Part shown: positions 12,229 through 39,991 of the stretch, piece after piece | Layout: every line of letters begins with the position of its first letter | How positions within the stretch are numbered: the first letter of the stretch is position 1 | Assembly: GCA_009731375.1 (NCBI GenBank) | Contig: BJOX01000137.1 | Coordinates: forward strand, 523,213-587,212 | Source: Paulinella micropora | Taxonomy: Eukaryota > Cercozoa > Imbricatea > Euglyphida | Length of the DNA stretch: 64,000 nucleotides | Direction: 5' to 3' | The notes under the pieces: model-generated | Databases searched by the model: none | Told to the model about the DNA's origin: nothing | Seen by the model: only the letters and a program-made list of their open reading frames with translations | Program-made: the position numbers and the translations under genes

Positions 12229-12464
12229 CTGGCTAACGACTGCCGGAGCAACGCTTGGGCCATCCCGCGGCCCGGGAGCACTACAGAGTTCTGTGCTGTG
12301 AATGGTGATGCAGTATATAAGTTGTCTGTGTGTGGGGGGAATGCATGGTCAATATGCGGTATATTCGGGTGATTAATATCGGAACCGGCCACCGTTCCCG
12401 GGGCTAGTCGAACACCACGACCGAGCAAAGACCGTTGAGGTGCTATTTGTTGTTTGGCCCTGGC

Positions 12465-12970
12465 TTAAATGTTAATCACCTTGTTCTCAAAAAGGGCTGT
12501 TTTCTGTAGTGAGGCGGCTGGGATGGAACCTGCCTTGCTTACGCAGGTGTCCGCTGTGCGGACACGGCAACTTAGCCCGTCCATTTTACCATCATCCTCA
12601 CTAGCCGCCTGTGCGACATCATTTTCGGGTGGAGATGGGTGAGGGTCCGCCTGTACATTGTTGCGGAAGGTCGTCACCTCAGGTGAAGGTGGACGGCCAC
12701 GACTACTGTTGTGCCCCTCTGTCATCTCTTCGCTCACCCCGCCGTAGCAGTATTATTGACTGTGATCAAGGGGTCTGAGACCCCCGCAATACTATCTACT
12801 TGCGGTGTAGAAGGGGGCACAGCAACCCTAGCCGTCGGTGACTCGATACTGACTTGTGTCACCTGACCTGGCGTTGGTGTAGCCTCCATTCTTACTGTCT
12901 TATCTACTACTGGTGCGGGTGGGGACACAGCAACCCTAGCCGTCGGTGACTCGATATCGGCTTGTGTCAC
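12465..12970 (-). other. gag-pol spacer of gypsy element 1 with tandem peptide repeat
   Basis: Two adjoining open segments (12970-12734 and 12737-12465) lie between the gag-like ORFs and protease. The upper one contains two copies of a repeat of about 115 bp encoding ESPTARVAV and then Pro-rich sequence. The lower one covers a tRNA-like stretch. The role is unknown; it may be a degenerate Gag tail. Confidence 0.45.
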
Positions 12971-13028
12971 CTGACCTGGCGTTGTGTGGCCTCCGTTACC
13001 GTCACCCTATTAACTAGTGTTTCTGTTA

Positions 13029-14312
13029 CTACTGCGCCTGTCCCGACACTAGTCCATCACCCTCTGCGGTGGCTATCGTTTCCAACGGGTGTGCAAAACG
13101 CACCCGGTTACGTGCTTCGGGGTGTGTCCTTTCCGTTGATTGTCTAGGACTTGAATTTGCGCTTCTTGGAGGACTTGTGTCCTGCTGGCCGGCCTTGGCC
13201 TGCACAACACATGTGACGCGTTGCTTGCGTTTGCGTTTGCGTGCTGTGGGCTTACCCATCTGGCTCAGTAGTGTCTCCTGACCGGGCATGTATGCCGCGA
13301 ACTTGTCCGCCACCGGGAATTGGCTTTTGAGCATTTCGGCTTCCGCATCGAAGGCGGCGCACCAACTTGCCACGTGCCCGTTTGGCATCAGAGAGACCCG
13401 TCCGTGTTCATCAACGTCCGGGAATGGCAAGTTCATGTGTGCCTGATGTTTCGGGCAGGGCACCCAATCGCCATCTTCCGGCCTCTTGACCTTCGACTCT
13501 CCCGCCTTGTATCTGCGTATATACCGCCTCATCGCTATTGGGTGCTGTGGGGTCCCCGGGAATGTGTGCCATCGTTGACACGACTTTCCCATGAGGCAAG
13601 GCCATACCCAAAATCGACGTTCTGGTAAGCAGTTAAAAGCCAGTGCGTGGTGAAAATAATCACACCAAGTATTAGACTTGACCGTTGGTGGGTTGCCAAG
13701 GTCGTCTAACCTCTGTACCCCGTACGGGCATCCAGCCGGACCAGGGTCGATGGCTAATGAGCTGAGAGGTTGATTGGTTTGCCGTGGGATTGTACTTGTT
13801 TTCTTTTTCTTTGTCGCCGGTTGACGTGAGGGCGGGGCCCCTTGTGTCTGGCTAACCGGCGGTGGTGTGGGAGGTAACATGGGGGGTGGTAAGGGCGGTG
13901 GTGAGTAGATGGGCATGGTAAACTGTGGTGCTTGGTAAGTATGAGGTGGTGATGTCAAGCCCACCGGTGGTGGAGAATGAAACCCCGAAGTAGATTGTTG
14001 GGCATATGGGTTAGGGCTACCCCCCGCTGGAGAAGATGTAGATGCGTAAGGGTTTGGAGAATGTCGTGACCCCTGGCCCCAATAAATAATATTCGAGGAG
14101 CTCGATGAGCTCGACGACGATGACCAGTATGGGTTAGGTGAAAAGGGGGATCTCTGATAGGAGCTGGACCCCGTATAAGAGTGGTCTCCCCATGAGGTGG
14201 ATGTGACGAAAGACAGTATGTCGAACTGGGGTTCGTTCGCCTTGGGCTGATGGTCCGACAACGACAATCCTACCGCCTGCATTGCTTGCAGCAGGATGTT
14301 TGCCCTCCGCAT
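13029..14312 (-). CDS. gag: Gag-region ORF 3 of gypsy element 1, CCCH finger
   Basis: 427-residue ORF. The N-terminal half is low complexity (Ser, Pro, Gly, Tyr). The middle has a Cys/His cluster, C-x10-C-x5-C-x3-H (ending CLMGKSCQRWH), of the CCCH zinc-finger type. The end is basic, then Ser/Pro-rich. Nucleic-acid binding is expected from the finger. A CCCH finger also ends the Gag of the 48-58 kb element, which supports a Gag nucleocapsid role. It starts 13 bases after the previous ORF stops, in another frame, so it may be a separate ORF or part of a broken Gag. Confidence 0.65.
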   Translation of the reverse strand: MRRANILLQAMQAVGLSLSDHQPKANEPQFDILSFVTSTSWGDHSYTGSSSYQRSPFSPNPYWSSSSSSSSSSNIIYWGQGSRHSPNPYASTSSPAGGSPNPYAQQSTSGFHSPPPVGLTSPPHTYQAPQFTMPIYSPPPLPPPMLPPTPPPVSQTQGAPPSRQPATKKKKTSTIPRQTNQPLSSLAIDPGPAGCPYGVQRLDDLGNPPTVKSNTWCDYFHHALAFNCLPERRFWVWPCLMGKSCQRWHTFPGTPQHPIAMRRYIRRYKAGESKVKRPEDGDWVPCPKHQAHMNLPFPDVDEHGRVSLMPNGHVASWCAAFDAEAEMLKSQFPVADKFAAYMPGQETLLSQMGKPTARKRKRKQRVTCVVQAKAGQQDTSPPRSANSSPRQSTERTHPEARNRVRFAHPLETIATAEGDGLVSGQAQ

Positions 14313-14325
14313 ACGTTCGTCCTTG

Positions 14326-15240
14326 TCATATTTTTGAGCCGAATATCTTCTTCACAAAAGCTGCATCCCACGCGGATACTTGGACCAATCGGTCAACGCG
14401 AAAACTCTGAAGCAAGAATGCGCGGTCATCGGCATCTTGTGCCTGTGACAAGACGTTTCGAATGTATTTCTCCCCTGATGTGCGACCTTTGGTAGTCGTT
14501 GCTCTAGCGATGCCCTTAAGGACTGCCACTAGTAACATCGCCAAATCAGCACGAACAAGGGGCGTGATCAACTTTTGTGGGAGGTCCACGATTTCGTTGT
14601 GTGGGACATCGGCTTCCCACATACGTTGTGCCATTGCCGACACAAGGTCGGCGACTATTACAGGGTCGCACATGAAACCCCAGTTGGCTCCTTTGACAAT
14701 TTGTTCGAGCAGGTGATGAGGTCGCATGGGAGGCTTCAATTGTCCCCCTTGGATCAATCGACCCGCTTCCTCATCCCATTGTGGCCACTTGTGCGTTAAT
14801 AAGTCTTGTGATGCCCAACGACTGGCTTTGTTGGCTAACATCTGTTTAGTGTCAGCAGCGGTTAGGCTGAACTGCCCAATCGTGCTGTCTAGACACGTAT
14901 AGCTCAACAAAAGCAAGATACCTTCGCCATAATCAATATTAACTTGCGGGTTATACTTGCCATAGTCGAAAGTTGTGGCTTTGTCGAGCCGAGTCAGAGC
15001 TCGTTCGACCAATTTGTCGTTCGCTGTCTTCTGTTGTTCCGTGGTGTTTGTAGGTCGGTTGTGTCCGCCACCCCCCTGGTTTCCCTGGGGCGGGACAACT
15101 ACCGTCTTGTGAAAGAAGACGAATGTCGTTCCCTCTGGGACGACAGTTGCTCTGCCATCTTTGCCATATGTGACATGAACCTCGCTCGCTAGGCGAATTC
15201 GGAGGATGTCACTGATGGTCTGTGCTACTAACTCGCACAT
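14326..15240 (-). CDS. Gag-region ORF 2 of gypsy element 1
   Basis: 304-residue ORF, mostly helical in composition, with no cysteine cluster. It lies between two other minus-strand ORFs at the position of the capsid part of Gag. I do not recognise a conserved motif, and similarity to the Gag at 48881-51421 is not obvious by eye. The length without a stop and the codon pattern favour real or recently real coding sequence. Confidence 0.55.
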   Translation of the reverse strand: MCELVAQTISDILRIRLASEVHVTYGKDGRATVVPEGTTFVFFHKTVVVPPQGNQGGGGHNRPTNTTEQQKTANDKLVERALTRLDKATTFDYGKYNPQVNIDYGEGILLLLSYTCLDSTIGQFSLTAADTKQMLANKASRWASQDLLTHKWPQWDEEAGRLIQGGQLKPPMRPHHLLEQIVKGANWGFMCDPVIVADLVSAMAQRMWEADVPHNEIVDLPQKLITPLVRADLAMLLVAVLKGIARATTTKGRTSGEKYIRNVLSQAQDADDRAFLLQSFRVDRLVQVSAWDAAFVKKIFGSKI

Positions 15241-15377
15241 AGCGAGGAAGTTGCACCAATAGAGCTTGACTGCCGGTTGGGAGCGATTTTCTTTTCCACC
15301 GCCTTCCCACCTCTAATGGCCTTCTCAAACACCATGTTGGCCTTGAAGTATTTGAACTTCGTTGCCATCCTACTCAC

Positions 15378-16211
15378 TCAGGTCCACTGATGCTGTTCGA
15401 TTGTATCAAGCAGCTCGTTAAGGGTGTCCCGGGCTTGGGCAGCTGCTGTTGAATCGTCCTCAGCGGGGAGAAGCTGTTTTTTCCAGCTCTTGTGCTCTGT
15501 GAGGGTGAGATTCCAAATTGCAACCGCAGCACTCAGGTTTCGTGCTGAAACTATATTCCAAGCTTGTATCTCCGAGATAAACACCAGCAACCCTGCCGAG
15601 TTGGGCCACTTTGTGTCTGTAGCTAGTTCTTTATCTGGGTCCTGTGTGAAAGGAAAAGTGAGAGAGGGTTGCAGATCCTTTTTCTCGACGAATAAGGTAT
15701 TCAGCAAAGCTGGATACCTTTGGTGGTTTATCTGCCACGCCTCGTCTAATAAGGAGTCACGCACGGTTGCTAGAACCCTGTAGAGGTCCATAATATGATG
15801 TATGGTAGCGGTACCATTTGCAGTAAGGCTCGGATGGAACAAATGCATTAGTCCAATAGCCCCTTGTATCGAGGGCTCCTTGAACACACACCTGTACCAA
15901 GTCGCCTCCTCGTACATGTTATTCGGGAAAAGATGCATCGAGTTGTCGTTTGGGTTTGTCCCATGTTCCTCGTCATCTTGAGGGCCTCGGTATCGGTCCA
16001 GCACCACCTTCGTTTGAATTGCACGAGCCGGAATTACCAACCCATTGTCGGGCCCTATCCATGGGGAGCGAGGGACAGGTTCCTCCTGTGCTCGTCCTCC
16101 TCCCCTTGCGGGAGTGGTAAAACCGCCTGTGGCGTCGTTACCGTCTGCTTCGTCAGACATGTCGAGTTTTATAGCGATGGATGATCTCGTTTTAGAGCCT
16201 ATCCACGCCAT
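15378..16211 (-). CDS. Gag-region ORF 1 of gypsy element 1
   Basis: 277-residue ORF, the first after the 5' LTR and leader. It has an acidic, low-complexity N-terminus and then a helical body with many Leu and Trp residues. No family is recognised. Its place suggests the N-terminal part of Gag. The gap to the next ORF (15241-15377) contains stops, so the three gag-region ORFs are either separate or derived from one disrupted gene. Confidence 0.55.
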   Translation of the reverse strand: MAWIGSKTRSSIAIKLDMSDEADGNDATGGFTTPARGGGRAQEEPVPRSPWIGPDNGLVIPARAIQTKVVLDRYRGPQDDEEHGTNPNDNSMHLFPNNMYEEATWYRCVFKEPSIQGAIGLMHLFHPSLTANGTATIHHIMDLYRVLATVRDSLLDEAWQINHQRYPALLNTLFVEKKDLQPSLTFPFTQDPDKELATDTKWPNSAGLLVFISEIQAWNIVSARNLSAAVAIWNLTLTEHKSWKKQLLPAEDDSTAAAQARDTLNELLDTIEQHQWT

Positions 16212-17808
16212 GTTCCATGTGCCCCTGAAGGGTTGAAACGAGCAGATGGAGTCGTATGTTCTCGTGTTGTGTAAGTGTGCTGTTGTGTTTGTCTTTTGTT
16301 GTCGTGTGTTCTGTTCACTGTGTCGTCAATGCTTGTGTCAAGCACGATGTTATACAACACGACAACCAACTCACACCCAACACAACAATCAACAAATAAC
16401 AGTCAAGGAATTGGTGGACTCACCCTCCCCCTCTATCGGGGGAAGCCTTGCTGTTCCTTCTGCCAAGCCAGACGATGTGTACGTGTGCACCCTGACAAAG
16501 TACACCACACTTGTGCTTCACAAACAAGTCTGTTAGCAACCTTACTCCACCCTCGTGCGTACACAATCAAGAATCGTTCGAAAAGATTTTCAATGATCCT
16601 TTCTGGGCTCAGCCCAATAGGTCACTGTTATTGTCCTTTTGTGAAAGAACCTTTCCCAACTCAAAAACCAACCGAAGCTTTGCCTTTTTGAGTCACTAGT
16701 ATGGGGGGTGTGTTTGTGAGTGTTCTCGTGTGTGTGTATGTCTTTGTGTGTACCGAGTGCTGCTGACTCTTCACACAAACAACGGCTGATGCCTTGTGAG
16801 TTGCTCGGTGTCCGAGTTTTTGTTTTTGGTGATCTATTCGACACCACACACAAGTTGTTAGTGCTTGGGTGTGATGTGAGGTGTGTGTCTCTGTGTGTCT
16901 ACGAGAGTGTGTATGCCTGTGTGTGTACCGAGTGCTGGTGACTCTTCACACACTTGTCGTTGATGTCTTGGGAGCTGCTCGGTATCAGTGTTCTTGTCCT
17001 TGCTGACCTTGGTGACACCACACAACACGTTTGGAGTGTTTGAGTGTGATGTGGGGTGTGTGTTTCGTTGTTTGTGAACAAAAATAAAAATTGTTCCCAA
17101 AACACTCCTTTTTAGCCTCCCTGTCTTCAATGTACACTCAATTCCCCCGGCCTATGTCTCAATAGACTGGCCTACCACCCCTTTGAGAGATGGCTACCTT
17201 CTTTGGTGTGGGATGGGTGTTGTTTGTATAAACATGTTTTATGCCAAAGGAATAGTATTCTGTATGTGTGTCGTTTGTTTGTTTTCCTTCTGCCTCGTTG
17301 CACGTATTGACGTGTCAACAACGTTTGTGTGTGTAACGTGTTTTTGGCAGTACAAACAAGAGTTAGAGCGTGTAATTGTTGGTTATTCTCCTCGTGAGGA
17401 GTATGCAGTATGTGTAGGTATAAGTGTAGAAGTGTTGACAGAACTGATAGGAGGGTGTTTTCCTTCCCTTGTGTGTTTGTTACGTACTCCTCTGGCTCGA
17501 CAATGTGTCGACAATCACACCAGTGAGCCCCCTAATGTTTCTGTCTCACTAAGTACACTTTCTATGCCCCCTACACACTCCAAACACACTGCCTGAGGTG
17601 TCAAAATCGTACACACAACGAGTGTCTTGTCGTGCCGCTTTGTGGGCCTCTGTGCAAGATTTCACTGTTGTTTTTGTGCACTGCAAGCTACTAACACCTC
17701 CCCAACTCCTTTCCTGCACTCCTCCACTACCTTTCCTTCTTGCTTTGCTTAGGGGAGTGGCTATTTTCAAATTGCTGAATTGAAATTTGGAGGATATAAA
17801 AAATCTAG
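16212..17808 (-). other. Leader of gypsy element 1
   Basis: Untranslated region between primer site and first ORF, TG-rich on the plus strand. It holds a two-unit tandem repeat (about 16720-16900 and 16905-17075), each with TGTGTACCGAGTGCTG and GACTCTTCACACA. No gene is seen. Confidence 0.6.
16720..17075. repeat. Two-unit ~185-bp tandem repeat in leader
   Basis: Both units carry ACCGAGTGCTG, GACTCTTCACACA, GAGCTGCTCGGT-like and GTGTGATGTG[A/G]GGTGTGTGT blocks in the same order, moderately diverged. Confidence 0.75.
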
Positions 17809-17820
17809 GCTGGGACTCCA
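17805..17820 (-). promoter_or_regulatory. tRNA primer-binding site, gypsy element 1
   Basis: Read on the minus strand, TGGAGTCCCAGC follows the 5' LTR after a few bases. The TGG start fits a tRNA 3' CCA end. The element at 48 kb has TGGAGTCCATAGC at the same place. Confidence 0.65.
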
Positions 17821-17824
17821 CTTT

Positions 17825-18680
17825 TGTCGGTTATAATCAAAAGATATTATTTAATGTAAGCCGGGGTATTTATCCTTCCAATTCCACAGCACTCTGAGAA
17901 TAACCTAATCTTCCTCCTCTACAAAGAGAGGAAACCAGTATGGAGGAAAATGTAGGAGACTGTCAGAGCCAAGCAACAAAAAGGAAAAAGAGAGAGAGGC
18001 ATTTCCCAGTGTCACCCTTAACGATAATATTATACTGCTTGAAAAAATAGTACCGGTTATGAATCGTAATATGATCGTTTTCAACCGGCTAAAAAGTATA
18101 TAAATAAAAACGGATATAACTACATCTTAAAGAGATATAGCTCTTCTATACATCACTGTGTATAGATAGGGGTATAAGAAAAGGTCACACATTTATCTAT
18201 CTGCGCCTACATAGTATTATCGTTTTCAACCGGCTCAAAATTATATAAATAAAAACGGATGTAACTACATCTTAACGAGATATAGTTCATATATATTAAT
18301 ACAGCACCGTGACTGTGTATAGGGATATAAGAAAAGGTCGCATATTTACCGGGGCCTATCTGCGCCTACCGTTGAATCCCCCCTCCGGGGCCGTCTTATA
18401 CGGGAACCGTGCCCTAGCTAATAGGGGTAGATTGGCCCCCGTAAATATCGACGGTTGAGAGCTTGTAGTACTCTCCAGGTCCGTTTCCTCATGGATGTCC
18501 GGCGCCTGTGGAGACACACCATTGAGCAAACGTTGTAAACCCGTTGTACGTCATGTGCTTGCAAAATGCAAATTTGAGTTTGGAGATTTTAGAGTTCAAA
18601 TTTGAATTTGAATTTTGAACTGTCTCCCCCCCTTCTATGGCGATCTGCCATAGACGTACAACGGTGTGATGTCACGAAGA
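17825..18680 (-). mobile_element. 5' LTR of gypsy element 1
   Basis: Counterpart of 2372-3050. It contains an internal tandem duplication: a unit with CGTTTTCAACCGGCT...TATATAAATAAAAACGGAT occurs at about 18075-18210 and again at about 18218-18370. The shared TATATAAATAAAAACGG stretch could be a promoter element but is unproven. Confidence 0.85.
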
Positions 18681-19010
18681 TCACTGTTTTATTAATAATT
18701 TACTATTATATATTCATAATACATATTATTAATACCGGTACTGGTAATATGTTGCCACTCGTACTGACTACTAGGGATGAGTGGGAAGCTTATCGATATT
18801 AATAATATTAATATTAATAATAAGAGATGAAATGAAAGTGGTAAAAGGACTCGAAAAAAATGACATTTGCCAAAGTAAGGAGGAGAAACCCCCCGGCCCC
18901 CGACAGTATGATCAGAAGTGTTTGCGGAAAAAAAGTGAAAAATAAAAAAGAGAAGAGAAACGAGAGAGGTGGGTAAGGAAGTACTATGAGCACAAAGAAA
19001 TAAGGCGCAG

Positions 19011-19050
<40 letters not shown>

Positions 19051-19337
19051 TAATGACTGGCATAAATGAAAGGGAGAACTGCAGTGATATTGTTGATACA
19101 CTATACTAAAATTATATGTTAAATTCAAGTAAGTAAGGCTCTTCTTGCTACTAATAAGCTTAACAACATGCAAGTGAAAATAATTATACAATTTTTTACA
19201 TTTTAGATATTGTTTGGATTTTTTCATAATTTCCACAAATTTACCCAAAATCAAATCCATACCAAAATTCAAATTTTGTCAAATCCAAATTTCATCGATA
19301 ATGAACAAAGTTGTATAATTTTTTTACACGAATGTCC
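18681..19337. other. AT-rich intergenic region with (AT)n
   Basis: Very AT-rich with ATTAAT runs and an AT array at 19013-19046. Nothing coding is convincing. It lies just past the stop codon of the kinase gene, so it probably contains its 3' UTR and poly(A) site. Confidence 0.6.
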
Positions 19338-36635
<17,298 letters not shown>

Positions 36636-37459
36636 GACGCCCGATTGGGCAGCGCAAGTCTAGCGCAGCACAACAAACAGACATAGGTAGCTATAGGACT
36701 TTAGAATAAGATGTTAAGCAGGCAGTCGAGCCACCGTAATCATGCTTCGAAATTGTGAGCGTTACTGTTACGTACTTTCAACTTCTGCTGACATTCTTGT
36801 GCTTCGATGTTTGCTTCAAAACAATCCAATTAAAAGCAACAGAATTGGAATACTATTGACTATTGGAAAGTGATAGTTAAGTTTGTGCATGTTGCAATAT
36901 TCCTGCAGAAACAGGACGAAAGAAAGTAAAAATGAAGAATCAGTCTCAAATCCAATCATTTCATATTGCAGAAGTAAAAATAGAAATATATGAGTAGTTT
37001 AATAGGAAACCAGCCCTTATAATAAGTTTTGCTCCACAAACAAACCACACAGGCAGCCACAAGTGGGATGACACATTTTGGAACACAAAATATGTCCGCA
37101 AATACCGTGGATAAGTTTTTTCAAGCGGACGGAGCCACCTTCATTGAAAATCCAGAATTTGTTGGTCGGACCGGTCAGGTTGGGTTTCGGGAAACTGTCC
37201 AATCAAACCTTTTTGCTTTGCTTTCCGCAAGAACCAGAAAGCAGAATCAACCACATCTCCCATGTTGTCCGTCTTGCCAAGGGTACGCAGCGTGCCTCCT
37301 GCTCCTTTCGTATGCTGACTCAAATTTGTCAACTTGTGCTTATGAGTGTTGTTTCTTTTGTGTTTTTCTTGTGTCGCAGAGACTTGGCAACAACCTATTC
37401 AGGTAAACTCCTTGTACCGCATTCATTTCGAGTTGCCGTGGCGTCGCAAACCTTTTTTT
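36636..37459. promoter_or_regulatory. Shared upstream region of kinase and Hsp70 genes
   Basis: About 820 bp between two divergent start codons, AT-rich and free of microsatellites. It must hold the Hsp70 promoter and probably the kinase promoter. I do not see a clear heat-shock element array. A non-coding first exon cannot be ruled out. Confidence 0.5.
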
Positions 37460-39991
37460 ATGCTGTTCTGCAGGGCGCAGACCTGCCTGGGGGAAGTGCA
37501 GCAGTCGCGCTTTGCCCCTGCTGGCATGCGCTTCTTGGGCTCTAGCCAGGGACACATCGTCGGTATGCGCAACTTGCGAAAGTGCCGTGAGAGAATGCGT
37601 AGTATAATGAACCTTTGTCGAGAACTAGAGCAGTTTGCGTCCATATCATTTGTCTTCTGGACGCAAAAGAGCACTTGTTTACATTCAAATGGTTTTTACC
37701 TGATTTTTCCACAACTTTCGTGATATCTCTGAAGGTATCGATCTGGGAACCACCAACTCCTGCGTCGCTGTTATGGAGGGTGGCAACTATCGTATCATCG
37801 AGAACGCCGAGGGTCACCGCACGACTCCATCCATTGTTGGTTTCACTGAGAAGGGCGAGCGCATCGTCGGTATCGCTGCAAAGCGACAGGTACAAGTTCT
37901 TGAGCACATGAGCAATCTTAGCATCCTCATTTTGTCTCAATTAGATGGTTCAAAACGCGAAGCACACTATCTACGCCTCAAAGCGTTTGATTGGTCGCCG
38001 TTTTGATGATAAAGAAGTCCAGAAGGAAAAGGGACAAGTGCCTTTCGACATTGTGAAAGGTCCAGATTTCTTACTGTCTGTCGTGTTCGTGTAAGGTGTA
38101 GGTCTTTGTTTGCCCTGTCTTGTGTCCACACTACGTCTAACCCGCCTTTTACCTGCTACGTCTTAGGCCCAGGAGGGGATGCGTGGGTGCAAGCTCGTGG
38201 CGAAAAATACTCCCCAAGTCAGATTGGAGCCATGATTTTGGGGAAAATGAAGGACACTGCCGAGGCATTTCTGGACTGTAAAGTAAATCAGGCGGTTATT
38301 ACCGTCCCGGCTTACTTCAACGACGCGCAGCGTCAGGCCACCAAAGACGCGGGCAAAATTGCCGGTCTCGAAGTGAAACGCATCATCAACGAGCCTACTG
38401 CTGCCGCCCTTGCGTACGGGATGGAGAAAGCTGGTGCCGACAAGAAAATTGCCGTCTTTGATTTGGGTGGTGGAACCTTTGATGTTTCCGTACTGGAGTT
38501 GTCGGATGGTGTGTTTGAGGTTAAGGCAACAAATGGTGACACATTCTTGGGTGGTGAGGACTTCGATAACCGCTTGCTGAAGTACCTCGTGGACACTTTT
38601 AAAAAAGAACAAGGTGAGGACCTGAGCAAAGATTACATGGCTATGGGCCGTCTGAAGGAGGCGGCAGAAAAAGCCAAGATCGAGCTGTCATCGACAACAT
38701 CTACTGAAATCAATCTCCCTTACATCACCTCAGGACCCAAACACTTAAACATGACTCTAACGCGTGCCAAGCTCGAGGAGCTTGTTCAAGATCTCCTGGA
38801 TCGCACGCTGAAGCCCTGTGAGGACTGTCTGAAAGACGCAGGGTTGAGCAAATCGGACATTGACTCTGTGCTCCTTGTCGGTGGTATGACACGGATGCCC
38901 AAGGTCGCATCTCTTGTGGAGAAGTTCTTTGGTCAAACTCCCTCCAAGGTCTGAATCTTTTTCTTACTTCCTCATGTCCTACACAGTTGTCTCGTCGTCT
39001 ACGTAACATTCATCCTGTTAGAAAAGGAACCACGTTTTTGATGCAATTCAATTAATTTATATTACCTTTTTTTCTTTCAGGGGGTCAACCCAGACGAGGT
39101 CGTGGCCGCTGGTGCAGCAATTCAGGGTGGTGTTCTCAGAGGTGATGTCAAAGATGTGCTCCTGCTGGATGTCACCCCTCTTTCCCTCGGTATCGAAACT
39201 CTGGGTGGTGTCTTCACCCGCCTCATCAACCGCAACACCACCATTCCCACAAAGAAGAGCCAAACGTTCTCAACTGCTGCGGATAACCAAACCCAGGTTG
39301 GTATCAAGGTCTACCAAGGAGAGCGTGAAATGGCTGCTATGAACAAGCTGCTGGGAGAATTCGACCTCGTCGGAATTCCTCCGGCTCCCAAGGGCCGACC
39401 TCAGATTGAGGTGACCTTTGACATCAACGCTGATGGTGTGGTCAACGTCTCAGCCAAGGACAAAGCGACCGGCAAGGAGCAGACGATCAAGATCCAGAGC
39501 TCTGGTGGTCTGTCCGACGCGCAAGTCGAACAGATGCTCAAGGATGCGGAGCAGCATGCCGAGTCTGACAAAGCCAAGAGGGAACTGATTGAAGCTAAGA
39601 ACCAGGGAGAGTCCACCATCAACGAATCTCAGAAAGCACTGGACGAGCACAGAGACAAGATCGACGCTGGTGTTGTTAAGGAAATCGAAGATTGTATCGC
39701 TGAAGTTCGCGACATCTTCGCGAAGTCGGAGGATCTGACGCAAGTCCGTGAGGCGGTGGCTAAGTTGCAGAAGACAACGCAGAAGATCGGTGAAGCTGTT
39801 TACAAGGTATCCGAAGTCACTTCATTTCTACATTATACTCTGAATTGTACTCGTGTCGAGTTGTATTCATGTCGATTTGTTCGTTGTTGTAGGATGCTGG
39901 AAAGGGACAGTCTACAGATTCAGATAGTGGCAAGGACGGCCAGACCGTTGATGCTGAGTATGAGGAAACATCAAAGAAGGGCAAGAAGTAG
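37460..39991 (+). CDS. Mitochondrial Hsp70 (DnaK-type chaperone), six exons
   Basis: Exons 37460-37562, 37735-37889, 37945-38059, 38167-38948, 39081-39806 and 39893-39991; phases agree and total 660 codons with the stop (659 residues), normal for the family. ATP-driven chaperone of the mitochondrial matrix for protein import and folding. About 33 N-terminal residues with several Arg and few acidic residues suit a targeting presequence; the ATG is the first in frame after an upstream pyrimidine run. Signatures: [10 protein letters not shown] (35-44), [10 protein letters not shown] (from 223), [13 protein letters not shown] (from about 359) and [12 protein letters not shown] in the substrate-binding part. 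The end is KKGKK, not EEVD, which excludes the cytosolic class; no KDEL-type ending. Donors of introns 3 and 4 are GTCCAG and GTCTGA. Confidence 0.93.

Larger units (their letters stand above)
2372..18680 (-). mobile_element. Ty3/gypsy LTR retrotransposon 1, decayed
   Basis: About 16.3 kb between two related LTRs, coding on the minus strand: leader, three ORFs in the gag position, a spacer, pol (protease, RT, RNase H, integrase, extra C-terminal domain), then an accessory ORF and a repeat-bearing 3' region. The integrase-after-RT order and the YIDD and DDx35E residues place it in Ty3/gypsy. Multiple frame breaks and diverged LTRs show it is old. Its primer-site core, TGGAGTCC, is shared with the element at 48-58 kb. 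Confidence 0.88.

Noticed and set aside
37029-37545. Overlapping plus-strand open frames upstream of Hsp70
   Set aside because: They are out of phase with the GIDLGTT exon. The frame starting at ATG 37460 is the one that joins correctly, although an upstream non-coding exon remains possible.
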